A stretch of DNA of 64,000 nt from Protopterus annectens (lineage: Eukaryota; Chordata; Ceratodontiformes; Protopteridae): the NCBI RefSeq assembly GCF_019279795.1, contig NC_056748.1, forward strand, positions 612,569,416 through 612,633,415, in the 5' to 3' direction. The notes under the pieces were generated by a model that was not told the origin of the DNA, made no database searches, and was given only the letters and a program-made list of their open reading frames with translations. The position numbers and the translations under genes are program-made. Shown here piece by piece: positions 33,160 to 43,884 of this stretch. Positions within the stretch are counted from its first letter, which is position 1, and the number at the start of each line of letters is the position of its first letter.

Positions 33160-35000
33160 CTTTCCTCTACCAGATCCAAGCACTTTTCTTTTGGCAGTCC
33201 CCTTAGGGGGAAAACTAGCACTTTTTTCATCAAATTGGCAAAGGATTACCCAAGACAAATTGTTCCTGAACATAGTGTCCCAAGGCTACAGGTTCCATTT
33301 CCACACTCCACCAAGGTCAAAAGGTATTCCAGACCTGACACAGAGTCAATGGGCAGAGGCACAAAAACAAATTACAGCCTTCATGGACATGAGGGCCATT
33401 CAGCAAGTACCACAACAAGAGCAGGGACAAGGATTTTACTCCAGACTTTTCCTAGTACCCAGAAAGGACAAAACCTGGAGACCAATACTGGACCTGTCTA
33501 CACTAAATACGTTTCTGGAAGTCCCAAAATTCAAGATGTTGACTCTACAGCAGCTGCTGCCCATGCTGGGCAAGAAGGCTTGGCTCGTAACTTTGGACCT
33601 AAAAGAGGCATACCTGCATGTCCCAATCAGACTATCTTGCAGAAGATACCTCAGATTCATAGCTGGCTCAATGCATTACCAATTTTCTGCACTGCCCTTT
33701 GGCTTATCTACTGCGCCCAGGGTCTTACAAAATGCCTGGCACCAGTAATTGCGTTTTGCAGACAAAAAGGGATTCAAGTGTATCCCTACTTGGACGACTG
33801 CCTAATTCAGGCAGAGAACAAAGACATTCGTCTAAAGCATCTGGCGTTTGTAAAAAGATTACTAATTGGCCTAGGGTACACAGTAAACGAAAAGAAATCA
33901 AAACTAGTGCCCTCTCAAGAGATAATATTCCTGGGTGCAAGCCTAAATACAACTGCCCAGATGGCTTCTCATGCCAGACAAACAAAAGCAACTGGCTACT
34001 TACTTCAAGAATTTGGCAACAAAAACCCACTTATCTGCAAGGAAAATCCTGCAGGCCTTGGGTTTCATGGCATCCTGCGTTCTACTAATTCCATATGCCA
34101 GACTGCATATGAGGAAACTACAATGGTATCTAAAAAGTGTTTAGACTCCGCATTGCCACAGCCTGGAGACACTAATTGCACTCATCCCCTGCCTGCAACA
34201 GTCAGGCAGCACTGACAACGGATGCATCAGATTATGCCTGGGGGGCCCATATGGCAGGAAAATTTATTCAGGGCACATGGCCTGCAAACCAGATGCATCT
34301 TCACATCAATCAAAAAGAGATGCTAGCTGTACAAAATGCCCTGATAGCTTTCAAGGACCTGCTTCATCCAGGACAATTACTGATGAAGACAGAGACAACA
34401 CTACGGTTATATGGTGCATAAACAAGCAGGGAGGTACACATTCCTACCCCCTCTGCAGACAAGCAATGACCTTATGGGACACAGCATTGGCTTTTCAAGT
34501 TCACCTGCAAGCACAATTCCTGCCAGGAAAAACAAATACTCTGGCAGACGAACTAAGCAGAAACCTCATGGATCCCCACGAGTGGAAACTGGATCCACAA
34601 GTCTTCAGCATGATAATAAGGAAACGGGGATGCCCAAACATAGATCTATTTGCCTCCCCTCACAACTGCCAATTGCAGAGAATTTTGCACAAGGATTTAT
34701 CACAAGCAAGCATGGAAAGTGGACGCCCTATCCTTTAGCTGGAAAAATCTAACAGTATATGCTTTTCCTCCACTGCCTCTCCTTCCCAGGGTACTCCTAA
34801 AGGTCAGACAAGAGAAGCCAAACATGATACTGATTGCACCAGACTGGCCACACCAGCACTGGTACCCAATCCTAAAGAGCTCGTCTCAAGGTCCAGCATG
34901 GATACTGCCTCAAACTTCTCACTTGCTGACCCAACAAAACAATCAGATCCTGCACAGCCAACTCAGGACCTTAAATCTGGCTGCATTGCGGATAATGTAG
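33160..35000 (+). pseudogene. pol: DIRS pol (A6)
   Basis: Open from upstream of the gag end to 33748 with PLGGKLALF, WRPILDLS, LDLKEAYLHVPI and FGLSTAPRV. A base loss near 33722 shifts the frame to VYPYLDDCLIQA. Further shifts near 33965 and 34120 precede RNase H (TTDASDYAWGAH near 34215, INQKEMLAV). The third acidic box is damaged (KTETTLRL for KTDNTTVM). The post-RNase H domain retains NIDLFAS and LIAPDWPHQHWYP. It ends at 35000. Confidence 0.82.
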
Positions 35001-35522
35001 CCATTCAGAACACTCCTCTTTCAAAAGCTGTTATGGATGTTATCTTGGAGGCCAGGAGGCCCTGTACCAGAAAATCTTTTGCAGAAAAATGGAAGAAATT
35101 ATGTGCTTCGAACCAGGAACAAGGCATTGAAACGCGTGTACCAAATATCCCTCAGATTTTACAATACCTAACTGAGATGCTAAACAAAGGCCTTTCTTTC
35201 TCATCTATTAAGATTCGTGCCTATGCCATTTCAGCCCCCTACAATACGGAACCACCTATCTTTTCTCATCCTTTAATAAGGCAGTACCTCAGAGGGGCCA
35301 AAAACATTAGGCCTCCAAGGAGAGCACCAATTCCAAGATGGGACCTCAATTATGTTTTGGAAAAACTCACACTGCCTCCTTTCGAGCCAGCATCAACAGC
35401 AGATATAAAATTCTTATCCTGGAAAACAGCTCTGCTCCTAGCAATAACCTCTGCAAGGCGAGTCTCGGAGTTACAAGCACTCATGGCTGTGGAACCTTTC
35501 GTCATTTTTCATCCAGACAGGG
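34984..35522 (+). pseudogene. DIRS tyrosine recombinase, N-terminal half (A6)
   Basis: Open in the -1 frame relative to the pol end: VILEARRPCTRKSF, GLSFSSIKIRAYAIS, PPFEPASTADIKFLSWKT, ITSARRVSELQAL, FVIFHPDR, then the A7 insertion at 35522/35523. No stop lies in this half. Continues at 41091 with VSLRTNPTFMP. Confidence 0.88.
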
Positions 35523-35704
35523 ATGTTCATCGTGCATGCAGCTGCAGTCATAACAGATGGGTTCTCCTGCCGTCAGGCGGGTCCTCGGTCGGCCGAATTC
35601 CAAAGTCTAGATCCGGCGTCGGTTGTCGTCGCTTCTTTCCTGACGTCAGTGCGACAGGGGTATAAAAGAACCAGCCGACGCCATTTTCTTCAGTCTTTCT
35701 TGCC
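35523..35704 (+). promoter_or_regulatory. A7 left ITR with promoter
   Basis: The 166-bp arm (35539-35704) pairs with 40878-41043. TGACGTCA at 35641-35648, TATAAAA at 35661-35667, and TTCAGTC with its A at 35692, 31 bp from the TATA box. Transcription would therefore start inside the arm, about 12 bp before its end. Confidence 0.72.
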
Positions 35705-35832
35705 GCGCGGTGCCCGAAGCAGAAGCAGTTCGCAAGTGCCGGTCGGCCAGCTCCTGAGAGAACGAATATCTACAGCCGAAGTCTTCTTGAAAGCTAAGTA
35801 CCCCGTTGGGAAAATTTTCTTGCCTCAGACCG

Positions 35833-37620
35833 ATGTCAGACAAAGTTAATAATTGTATTTCATGTGGGAAGCAAATACCGCATAAGGATTTTCATTCCCT
35901 CTGCATTCCTTGCTTAGGCCCAGACCATGACGTCTCGGCCTGTCGTTTTTGTGCTACATTCAACAAACGCACCATTAAGCGTCTGGCGGAGTTCGCCCAG
36001 CACTTTTTTGGCAAAAAATTTAACTACATAATGTCGTCGGATACTCCGACTCCAATTTTGACTAAAAAAAACGCAAAGATAAGGACCGACACACGAGGTC
36101 CGCGGCCTCTACAGATACCACGCCAAAGCCGACTACAGGTGGTCCGGTTCTCAGCGGGGCGCCTATGCAGCCCCTGACTACCGACGACACTTCATTGGCG
36201 GTGTCTTCTGTACCCGAGATTGCAGGCTCTTCGGCCCACACCCCGACTACAGATACCGAAGCCACTCTTGGCGGTGAAACTCAGAGTTTAGACAGGTCTG
36301 CCTCCTCCCAAGGTTTCTTCAGGCCTTCCTCTTCTTTTTCCATCAAGGCTTTCACTAAGTCTAAGACAGCCATGCATTCTAAAAAACAAACCCCACAGGG
36401 TCCTTCTCAAGGCCCCATGCCTAAAAAGAAGATGCTCAAAATAGCTGAGGACTTAATTACTCTTATCAGGGGTTCTCAACCCCTCCTCGGAAAAAAGGCC
36501 CAGAGTGGAGGAAGAATCCCCCTCCTCGGACCAGGCTTCCATTATTTCAGAACATTCTGATGACCAGGAACATTCATACTCCCCTTTTGAAGATTCTGAT
36601 GCAGAGGAGTCCATTCCTTCTGTCTCCCCCCCTGAGGATTACTCTTTTGGGGAAAGCTTGCATACCTTGAGGGAACACTTCCATTGGGAAGGCTAAGAGT
36701 ACTCAGACTCCAAGAAAAGGCTTAGGGATTTTCTCTTGCTCCCTCAGCACAGGCCTCTGGCTATACCTCCTGTCTTAGATATCCTTGATGATGTGTATTC
36801 GGAGTCCTGCCTCAACCCAGATTCTTTGACTCCAGCCCCAGTCAAGCCTGACAGGTATTACCGGGTTCCTGACTCACACCAATTCCTATACAAAAGCCAT
36901 GCGGCTGACCCAGAAACTATCTCACAGGGCCCCAAGGGAATTAAGGCCTCCACTGCTAAAAATCCATTACCTTCAGAGAGAGATTCCAGAGCTTTAGAAA
37001 GGTGGGGGAAAAAGGTATACACCTCGGCCACCTTATCCATGAAGGCATTAAACTGCCAGTTCCATATGTTAAAGTACCAACAGTTTCTGTTATCACAGTT
37101 GAGAAACAAAATGTCACAACCTGAACAACCAGATTTGAAGGAGTTGCAGGATTTGATACATAGTGCAGAGCAAGTAGGTAAACATACCTTGCAATGTGGT
37201 TTTGATGCTTTAGAAGCCTCATGTAGAGCTGCTGTTACAGGATCAGTCATACATAGATATGCTTGGCTTAAAGAGCAAACCTTACCAGATCATGTCAAAG
37301 CTAAATTACTGGATGCACCTCTGCAAAAAGATGTATTGTTTGATGTTAAAGCTGAGGAGGTATTAAAGAAAATGGAGAAAAAGGCAAACTCAATGCAAAC
37401 AGTGAAAGATTTCCTACAGGTACAACCTCCACGTTTCAGTAGAAATTGGCCTTCAAAAAATTGATCCTTTCCAGACACTGACAGACCCCAAAGAGGTAGA
37501 TACAGGCACCCGAGGGGTAGAGGGCAATCTCAAGGATCGTTTAGAGGCAGACAATGGCAAGCACCTACCCAAAGAGGTAGTGAGGATAGTTCACAGCCAT
37601 TCAGAAAGCAGAACCAATGA
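35833..37620 (+). pseudogene. gag: DIRS gag (A7)
   Basis: MSDKVNNCISCGKQ start at 35833 with the zinc module (CISC, CIPC, DH, CRFC). Frameshifts occur at the A-run near 36068 and near 36483. After that one frame runs to the end except for two point stops: TAA at 36694-36696 (in HWEGQ) and TGA at 37462-37464 (in KNWSFP). All family blocks and the RGRYRHPRGRGQ tail are present. TGA 37618-37620 overlaps pol. About 596 codons, the best length estimate for this gene. Confidence 0.87.
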
Positions 37621-39525
37621 CTTTCTGCTTTGCATGCCAAGCAAGGCTCAAATGGCAGCACCTTTAGGCGGGAAACTGGCACTATTTTCAAAAAAATTGG
37701 CATATTGTCACAAAAGACAAATGGATCCTGGACATTATAGACAGAGGCTACAGATTCCACTTTCACACCCTTCCAAAAATGAGAGGCATGCCAAACCTGC
37801 CACACAATCAAAGGGCAGAGGCACAAAAACAAATTTCAGATCTCATGGACATGAAAGCTATTCAAGCGGTACCTGCACAAGAACAGGGTCAAGGTTTTTA
37901 TTCCAGACTATTCCTGGTACCAAGGAAGGGCAAAGATTGGAGACCTATTTTGGACCTATCCATCGTAAACACTTTTTTACTCATGCCAAAATTCAAGATG
38001 CTCACATTACAGCAGCTTCTTCCCATGCTGGGCAAGGAGTCTTGGCTGGTAACACTGGACCTCAAGGAGGCATACCTGCATGTCCCTATCAGACAAGGTT
38101 GCAGAAGATACCTCAGATTTCTTGCAGGTTCAACACATTATCAATTCTCTGGATTGCCCCTTGGCTTATCTACTGCGCCCAGAGTCTTCACAAAATGCCT
38201 GGCTTCAGTAATTGCCTACTGCAGACTACAAGGGATACAAGTATACCCATATCTGGACGACTGCCTGATCCAAGCAGACAGCAAGCACATACTTCTGAAA
38301 CATCTGGCTTTTGTAATAAGGTTGTTGAATTCCCTGGGATACACAGCCAACAAAAAGAAATCAAGGCTACTACCATCTCAAACAATAATTTTCCTGGGTG
38401 CCAACTTGGATACAAACACCCAGATGGCCTACCTCACGCCAGAGAAACAAGGGCAACTAACTCAATACTTCAGAAAAATGGCAACTTTCACCAGGCTGAC
38501 CAAGGAAAATCCTGCAGGCTCTGGGATTCATGGCATCTTGCATCATACTAATCCCATGTGCAAAGCTGCATATGAGGAAACTTCAATTGTACCTAAAAAA
38601 CCTATGGTCTCAGCACAGCCACAGCTTGGAAACAATAATAACAATTATTCCATGTCTTCAAAAGGAATTTCTGTGGTGGGCTCAAGCATGCCAAAGAAAC
38701 ACAGGTCTCCCATTCAGCAAGCCTCAAGCAAGCCAAATCATCACAACAGATGCCTCGGATTACGCCTGGGGGGCACACATGACAAATCGGTGCATTCAGG
38801 GCAGATGGTCCCAAAAGGAAAAGCACCTACACATCAATCAAACGGAAATGCTAGCAGTAATAAATGCTATTATAGCTTTCAAAGACCTGCTGCATCCAGG
38901 CCAGCTGTTGATAAGGACAGACAACACCACAGTAATGTGGTACATAAACAAACAGGGAGGAACTCATTCATACCCCCTATGCAGGCTAGCCATGTCTCTT
39001 TGGAACATGGCTCTAGAATTACAAATCGAGCTTCAAGCACAGTTCTTGCCAGGCAAGGAAAACACGCTGGCAGACAACCTAAGCAGAAATATGACAGATC
39101 TACACGAATGGAAGTTGCATCCTCAAGTTTTTTCAAAGATAATTCAAGCATGGGGAAGGCCGGACATAGATCTCTTTGCCTCCCACAGAAATCACCAATT
39201 GGCAAAATTCTGCTCAAGGACCTTTCATCCACAGGCCTGGAAAGTAGACGCACTCTCTTTCAGTTGGACAACAATGACAGTCTATGCCTTTCCACCTCTT
39301 CCTCTGCTCCCCAAAGTTCTATTAAAAACCAGAGCAGACAGACCACAGATGATTCTCATCGCTCCAGACTGGCCAAGGCAACACTGGTACCCACTCCTGA
39401 GGAGCCTGACGCATTCCCCACCATGGATCCTGCCTCTAATTCCTCTTCTACTGACTCAGCACAACCTCAAAACTCTTCACAGTCAGCTGAAAACACTCAA
39501 TCTAGCTGCATGGAAGATTCCTTAA
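37621..39525 (+). pseudogene. pol: DIRS pol (A7), two frameshifts only
   Basis: Frame one, +1 to gag, reaches LALFSKK and shifts at the A-run near 37690. The second stretch, open to about 38502, contains WRPILDLS, LDLKEAYLHVPI, LGLSTAPRVFTK, VYPYLDDC and LGYTANKKKS. A second shift leads to a frame open to 39525 with TTDASDYAWGAH, INQTEMLAV, RTDNTTVMWYI, LADNLSR (RNase H D-E-D-D set), then DIDLFAS, VYAFPPLPLLP and LIAPDWPRQHWYP. The end AAWKIP with TAA overlaps the YR ATG at 39510. About 635 codons. Confidence 0.88.
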
Positions 39526-40566
39526 AATCACAACAGACCCTACTCTCCAAGGAGGTACAGGATGTCATTTTGGAGGCCAGAAGACCTTCTACTAGAAAAG
39601 CCTACTCCGCCAAATGGAAGCGCTTTTGTGCTTGGAATGAGAAAAAGGGCTAGAACCCTGGGATATTGAGTTTACCTCAAATATTACACTACCTAGCTGA
39701 GATGCTAAGCAGGGGACTTTCATTCTCTTCCATCAAAATCCATGCCTCAGCCATTTCTGCAGAATACAACACTGATCCTCCTTTATTCTCTCACTCCCTC
39801 TTAAGACAGTTCCTCAGAGGGGCTAAGAATATTAAACCCCAAGGAAACAACCAGTGCCTGCTTGGGATCTCAATTTAATTCTAGAGAAACTGACTTTGCT
39901 TCCTTTCGAGCCAGCTGCCTCATCAGAACTACAATATTTGTCCTGGAAAACAGCCTTCCTGCTGGCTATCACCTCAGCTCGCAGGGTTTCTGAACTACAA
40001 GCCCTCATGGCTGTGCAACCTTTCATCATTTTCCATCAGGACAGAGTTTCCTTACGAACCAACCCTTCCTTTATGCCAAAGGTGGTATCCAGGGTAGCCT
40101 TGAATCAGGCTATCCACTTACCTACCTTTTACCCCAGTCCTCAAAACAAAGGGGAGAGGCTACTACATTCTTTGGACATTCACAGGCAACTACGCTATTA
40201 TTTAGACAGAACAAAGCCTTTCAGAAAATCTGAGCAACTCTTTGTGTCCTATGCTACAGGGGCTCAAGGGAAGCCTATTTCCAAACAGACTGTCTCAAAG
40301 TGGATAGCCCACTGCATACGCTTTTGATACTCTCTTCATGTTAAAACTGTACCTGCAGGCATAAGGTCTTACTCCACTAGGGCCACAGCTACCTCTGCAG
40401 CTTTCCTCAGGGGGGGGTTCCTACCAAAGATATTTTGGAAGCTGCCACTTGGAGTTCTGTGCATACCTTCTCCAAGCACTATCACTTGCCTTTATACTCC
40501 AAATCTAGAGCATGTTTTGCCACTGCAGTTTTGCAGGGCATCCTAGCTCCTCCTAGTTCCACCTAG
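39510..40566 (+). pseudogene. DIRS tyrosine recombinase (A7)
   Basis: ATG 39510 lies 16 bases before the end of pol, in the -1 frame. VILEARRPSTRKAY, TAG stop at 39651-39653, GLSFSSIKIHASAIS, frameshift near 39838, ITSARRVSEL, SKQTVSKWIAHCIRF, TGA 40325-40327. The H-x-x-R box reads YSTR, so the catalytic His is lost. A G-run shift near 40412 scrambles the Tyr region. Family stop TAG 40564-40566. Confidence 0.87.
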
Positions 40567-41090
40567 TGCCTACCACCCTTATTTTAGCTTTGGGATTCTA
40601 CCCATCTGTTATGACTGCAGCTGTATGCACGATGAACATAGTACAGTTTTGTACTTACCATAAATGTAGATGTTCGAGTGCTAATACAGCTGCAGTCCAA
40701 GTTTCCCTCCCTCCTTCCCCTCTGGAACAGGCCTAATGGCTAACACCTCCTCATACGACCTGATTGGGGTATTCTTTTATGATGTATTTGCTTGCAACTA
40801 CTGTTTTGTGATTATACTGCATTGCATTATTGCATAAATTTATGTATTGCCTTCCTCTGGGGGCACCTGACATCTCGGGCAAGAAAAACTGAAGAACATG
40901 GCGTCGGCTGGTTCTTTTATACCCCTGTCGCACTGATGTCAGGGAAGAAGCGACGACAACCGACGCCGGACCTAGACTTTGGAATTCGGCCGACCGAGGA
41001 CCCGCCTGACGGCAGGAGAACCCATCTGTTATGACTGCAGCTGTATTAGCACTCGAACATCTACATTTATGGTAGGTACAAAACTGTACT
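40567..41090. repeat. A7 3' noncoding region, ICR and right ITR
   Basis: ICR 40600-40698, with halves complementary to 35523-35562 and to the right end at 41030-41090. The gene-free spacer runs from 40699 to about 40877. The right arm is 40878-41043 with the reversed TATAAAA at 40916-40922, and the tail ends at 41090. Confidence 0.87.
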
Positions 41091-41614
41091 TTTCTCTGAG
41101 GACAAACCCTACATTTATGCCTAGGGTGGTGTCCAGTGTGGCCCTCAACCAAACCATTCACTTGCCAACGTTTTATCCTAATCCACAGGACAAAGGTGAG
41201 AAAATTCTGCATTCTTTGGACATACACAGGCAGTTACGATTCTACTTGGACAGGACCAAAGCTTTCAGAAAGACTGAGCAACTTTTAGTGTCATATGCTG
41301 CAGGATCACAAGGAAAGGCTATCTCAAAACAGACTATTTCTGAATGGATAGGCCATTGCATCCATTTCTGCTATCTTCAACATGGCAAATCAGTGCCTAA
41401 GGGGCATTAGGCCTAGTTACACCAGAGCAGCAGCCACTTCAGCAGCCTTTCTCAGAGGAGTACCAACTACAGATATCTTAGAGGCTGCAATTTGGAGTTC
41501 AGTGCACACGTTCACAAAGCACTACCACTTACCTCTTTACTCTACTCTAAGTCCAGAGCAGGCTTTGCCACTGCAGTTCTGCAGGGCCTCATAGCCTCTC
41601 CTAATCCTGTTTAG
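41091..41614 (+). pseudogene. DIRS tyrosine recombinase, C-terminal half (A6)
   Basis: SLRTNPTFMPRVVSSVALNQ, DIHRQLRFYLDRTKAF, SKQTISEWIGHC. An extra G near 41403 shifts the frame. The H-x-x-R box reads SYTR rather than HSTR. ILEAAIWSSVHTFTKHYHL keeps the Tyr. A short duplication (CTCTACTCTACTCTAAG) near 41540 breaks the tail. Expected stop TAG 41612-41614. Confidence 0.85.
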
Positions 41615-42122
41615 CCCAGCCACCCTTCCTCAGCTTTGGGATTCAACCCAAGAGTAATGACTGCAACAGTGAAACATGATGAACATAGTGCAGTTGTGCA
41701 CCTACCATAAATGTAGATGTTCGAGTGTATTCACTGTTGCAGTCCAGGTTACCCACCCACCATTCCCCTTTACTTTGCTGGGACTTTTCTGCACTTCTCT
41801 ATCCTATACAACCTATTGGGTGTATTTACTTGTAGATGAAGGGCATGTTATTATTGTGCATGTATTTTTATTGGCATATTTTTTCAGCCTTCCAATTTGG
41901 CGGCACCTGACATCTGGGGCAAGAAAAACTGAAGAAAATGGCGTCGGCTGCATCTTTTATACCCCTGACGTCAGGGAAGAGGCGACCGCAACCATCGCCG
42001 GACCTAGACTTTGGAATTCTGGCCAACTGCGGGTAGCCTGCCAGCAGGATAACCCAAGAGTAATGACTGCAACAGGGAATACACTCTTAACATCTACATT
42101 TGTGGTAGGTACACAACTGTAT
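41091..42122 (+). mobile_element. DIRS family A copy A6, segment 2
   Basis: YR C-terminal half, ICR 41646-41743, spacer, right ITR arm about 41918-42079, terminus near 42122 (ACAACTGTAT, slightly decayed). B2 YR sequence follows. Confidence 0.85.
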
Positions 42123-42962
42123 GTTGTGTGACCTTAAATACCTTTCTTGGAAGACTGTTTTTCTGGTAGCCATTACTTCTGCCAGACCAATTTCATAGGT
42201 TCAGGCCTTGTCCTCTAAACCTCCATACTTGATTTTTCACAGGGATAGAGTTATATTACATATGAATGCTTCCTTTCTTCCTACGATGGTGTCAGAATCT
42301 AATGTCGATTAGTCCATTAATTTCAGTATTCTTTGGGCATTACCTTATCAAAACCATTACAGGCTCATTCCACTAGATCCATGGCACCTTCAGTATTTCA
42401 GTCTCGAATGTCCATGGATGATGTATGTGCAGCAGAAACTTGGGCTACTCCCCATACCTTTGGTACTAATTACAAATCTGATCAGGTCTCCATAGGTAGA
42501 GCATCATTTGAGTCAACTGTGCTCAAGAATGTCATTCCTTGAGTCCATCCTGGATCTTTGGTAGCTGGGGACTCTGTCCCATTAGTTGAGGATAGAATGA
42601 AAATTGACAACATCATATAAAGAATTTACTCACCATAACATTCCATCTGAGTTGTCCGTTTTTATTCTTCCTCACCTCATCACCCACCAACACCTATCCT
42701 TTGAAAACTGGAAGAATGAGTGGTTAGAGGACATCACTGTCCTTCATATTGAGCTCTAGATATATTCATCTTCCTATTTAACTACAGATATTTCCTTTTT
42801 AGTAAAATCTACAAACAAGATATGAGGTACTTGGGGTTGGTGCATTGAGTAAGGGCGAAGCTCGAGTGGTTGCCACAAGCTTTAGCAATGTCAGAGTCTA
42901 ATCCAAACCCCATCAGTTGAGGAAGAATGAAAATGGACAAAACATATGGAATAACTTCTTTT
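42123..42962 (+). mobile_element. DIRS family B copy B2, segment 3
   Basis: YR C-terminal part to 42542: CDLKYLSWKT, LVAITSAR, FHRDRVILHMNASFLP, a deletion in the middle, AHSTRSMAPS (H-x-x-R kept), AETWATPHTFGTNYKSD and SVGRASFESTVLKNVIP-like end with TGA 42540-42542. Then AGCTGGGGACTCTGTCCC, ICR (about 42570-42670) and the right end ATAACTTCTTT near 42962. This closes the large nest. Confidence 0.75.
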
Positions 42963-43884
42963 TAAAATGCACATTGAAGGTAAAAATTGCCAAAATATGG
43001 TTAAATGCTGAGATATACTTTGCAGATTGAGTAGTGGATTGTTCAGAGTTAATTCACAAATACAGAGTTAAGTCATCAAAATTCTGCTTCTTTAGAAAGC
43101 AGTCAATACCGAGCCCAGAAGGAATGCTGAAGCAGGCTAATACTTTTTTTCCTTTTAAGGAGAATAAGAAACAGCATACCACAAAGGTAGCTTAGCCATT
43201 TAAGAGTGCAAGCGCTGTTAAGAAGTACATCATTTTTAATTGTAATCTATTTAGAGAACAAGTTATGTTTAAATTTGTGGAAAGATGTTTGACAATAATC
43301 TGCAACATCAACAGAGTAGTTTGGAGGGGTAAGTATCTCAAAGTGGATACTGCTGCTGTGGAACAGACTCCCCATCCACATAAAACAAAGTTCATCCCTC
43401 TCCATTGTAAACTGCAGCTTAGATCTATGGGTGGGGATATAAAATTTACCATAGGACTGACCCCTGTAATACTAATGGACAGAGGCAGCTCATAAATGCT
43501 TTTTCCCATGCATAGGTCCTCAGAAATTATCTATGGTATGATCCACGATATTCTTATTAGGGTTAATATATAGTTATTGACGATGGGATGGGTATGGCCA
43601 GTCTGTAACCAACATGAATGTTATTTCGAGCACAAAAAGAGAAATTGGCTAGGCTTGCAAATGGCCTCCAAGGTGCTAGCCTATGAACCTAAGATAGTTG
43701 TATGTTAATGTAAAAGCTTATAATGCAGGAGACCTCTAAGTAATACGTATAACAAGAGCAGGGTATATTGCAAGGAACAGATCGGTGAAAAGATATACTT
43801 GGGCAACAGTGATTTTGTTGGAATACAGTAAGTGTAGCAGCAAGATCTGGGTATAATGTACAGGATATGGATTGTATGACTCAA
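42963..43884. other. Unassigned 0.9 kb before the Tx1/L1-like LINE
   Basis: No family-A or -B sequence and no recognised domain on either strand; short ORFs (for example 43265-43495) show no motif. It may be the ORF1 or 5' UTR part of the following LINE, but nothing proves this. Confidence 0.4.

Larger units (their letters stand above)
31054..35522 (+). mobile_element. DIRS family A copy A6, segment 1 (segment 2 at 41091-42122)
   Basis: Left terminus ATGTTCATCA at 31054 after host base G. The segments total about 5501 bp. Contains left ITR, gag, pol and the first half of YR, interrupted by A7. The host is the B2 YR. Confidence 0.85.
35523..41090 (+). mobile_element. DIRS family A copy A7, complete length (5568 bp)
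   Basis: Left terminus ATGTTCATCG, right terminus CTGTACT. Removing it joins GACAGGG to TTTCTCTG and restores the DRVSLR codons of the A6 YR with no base lost or duplicated (G^TTT). All element parts are present. Confidence 0.92.

Noticed and set aside
37779-39653. 624-codon ORF as one protein
   Set aside because: Only its first part is pol; after about 38502 it is the wrong frame of RNase H and joins YR codons by chance.
42963-43884. LINE ORF1
   Set aside because: The position would suit, but no coiled coil, RRM or zinc motif could be seen, so it was left unassigned.
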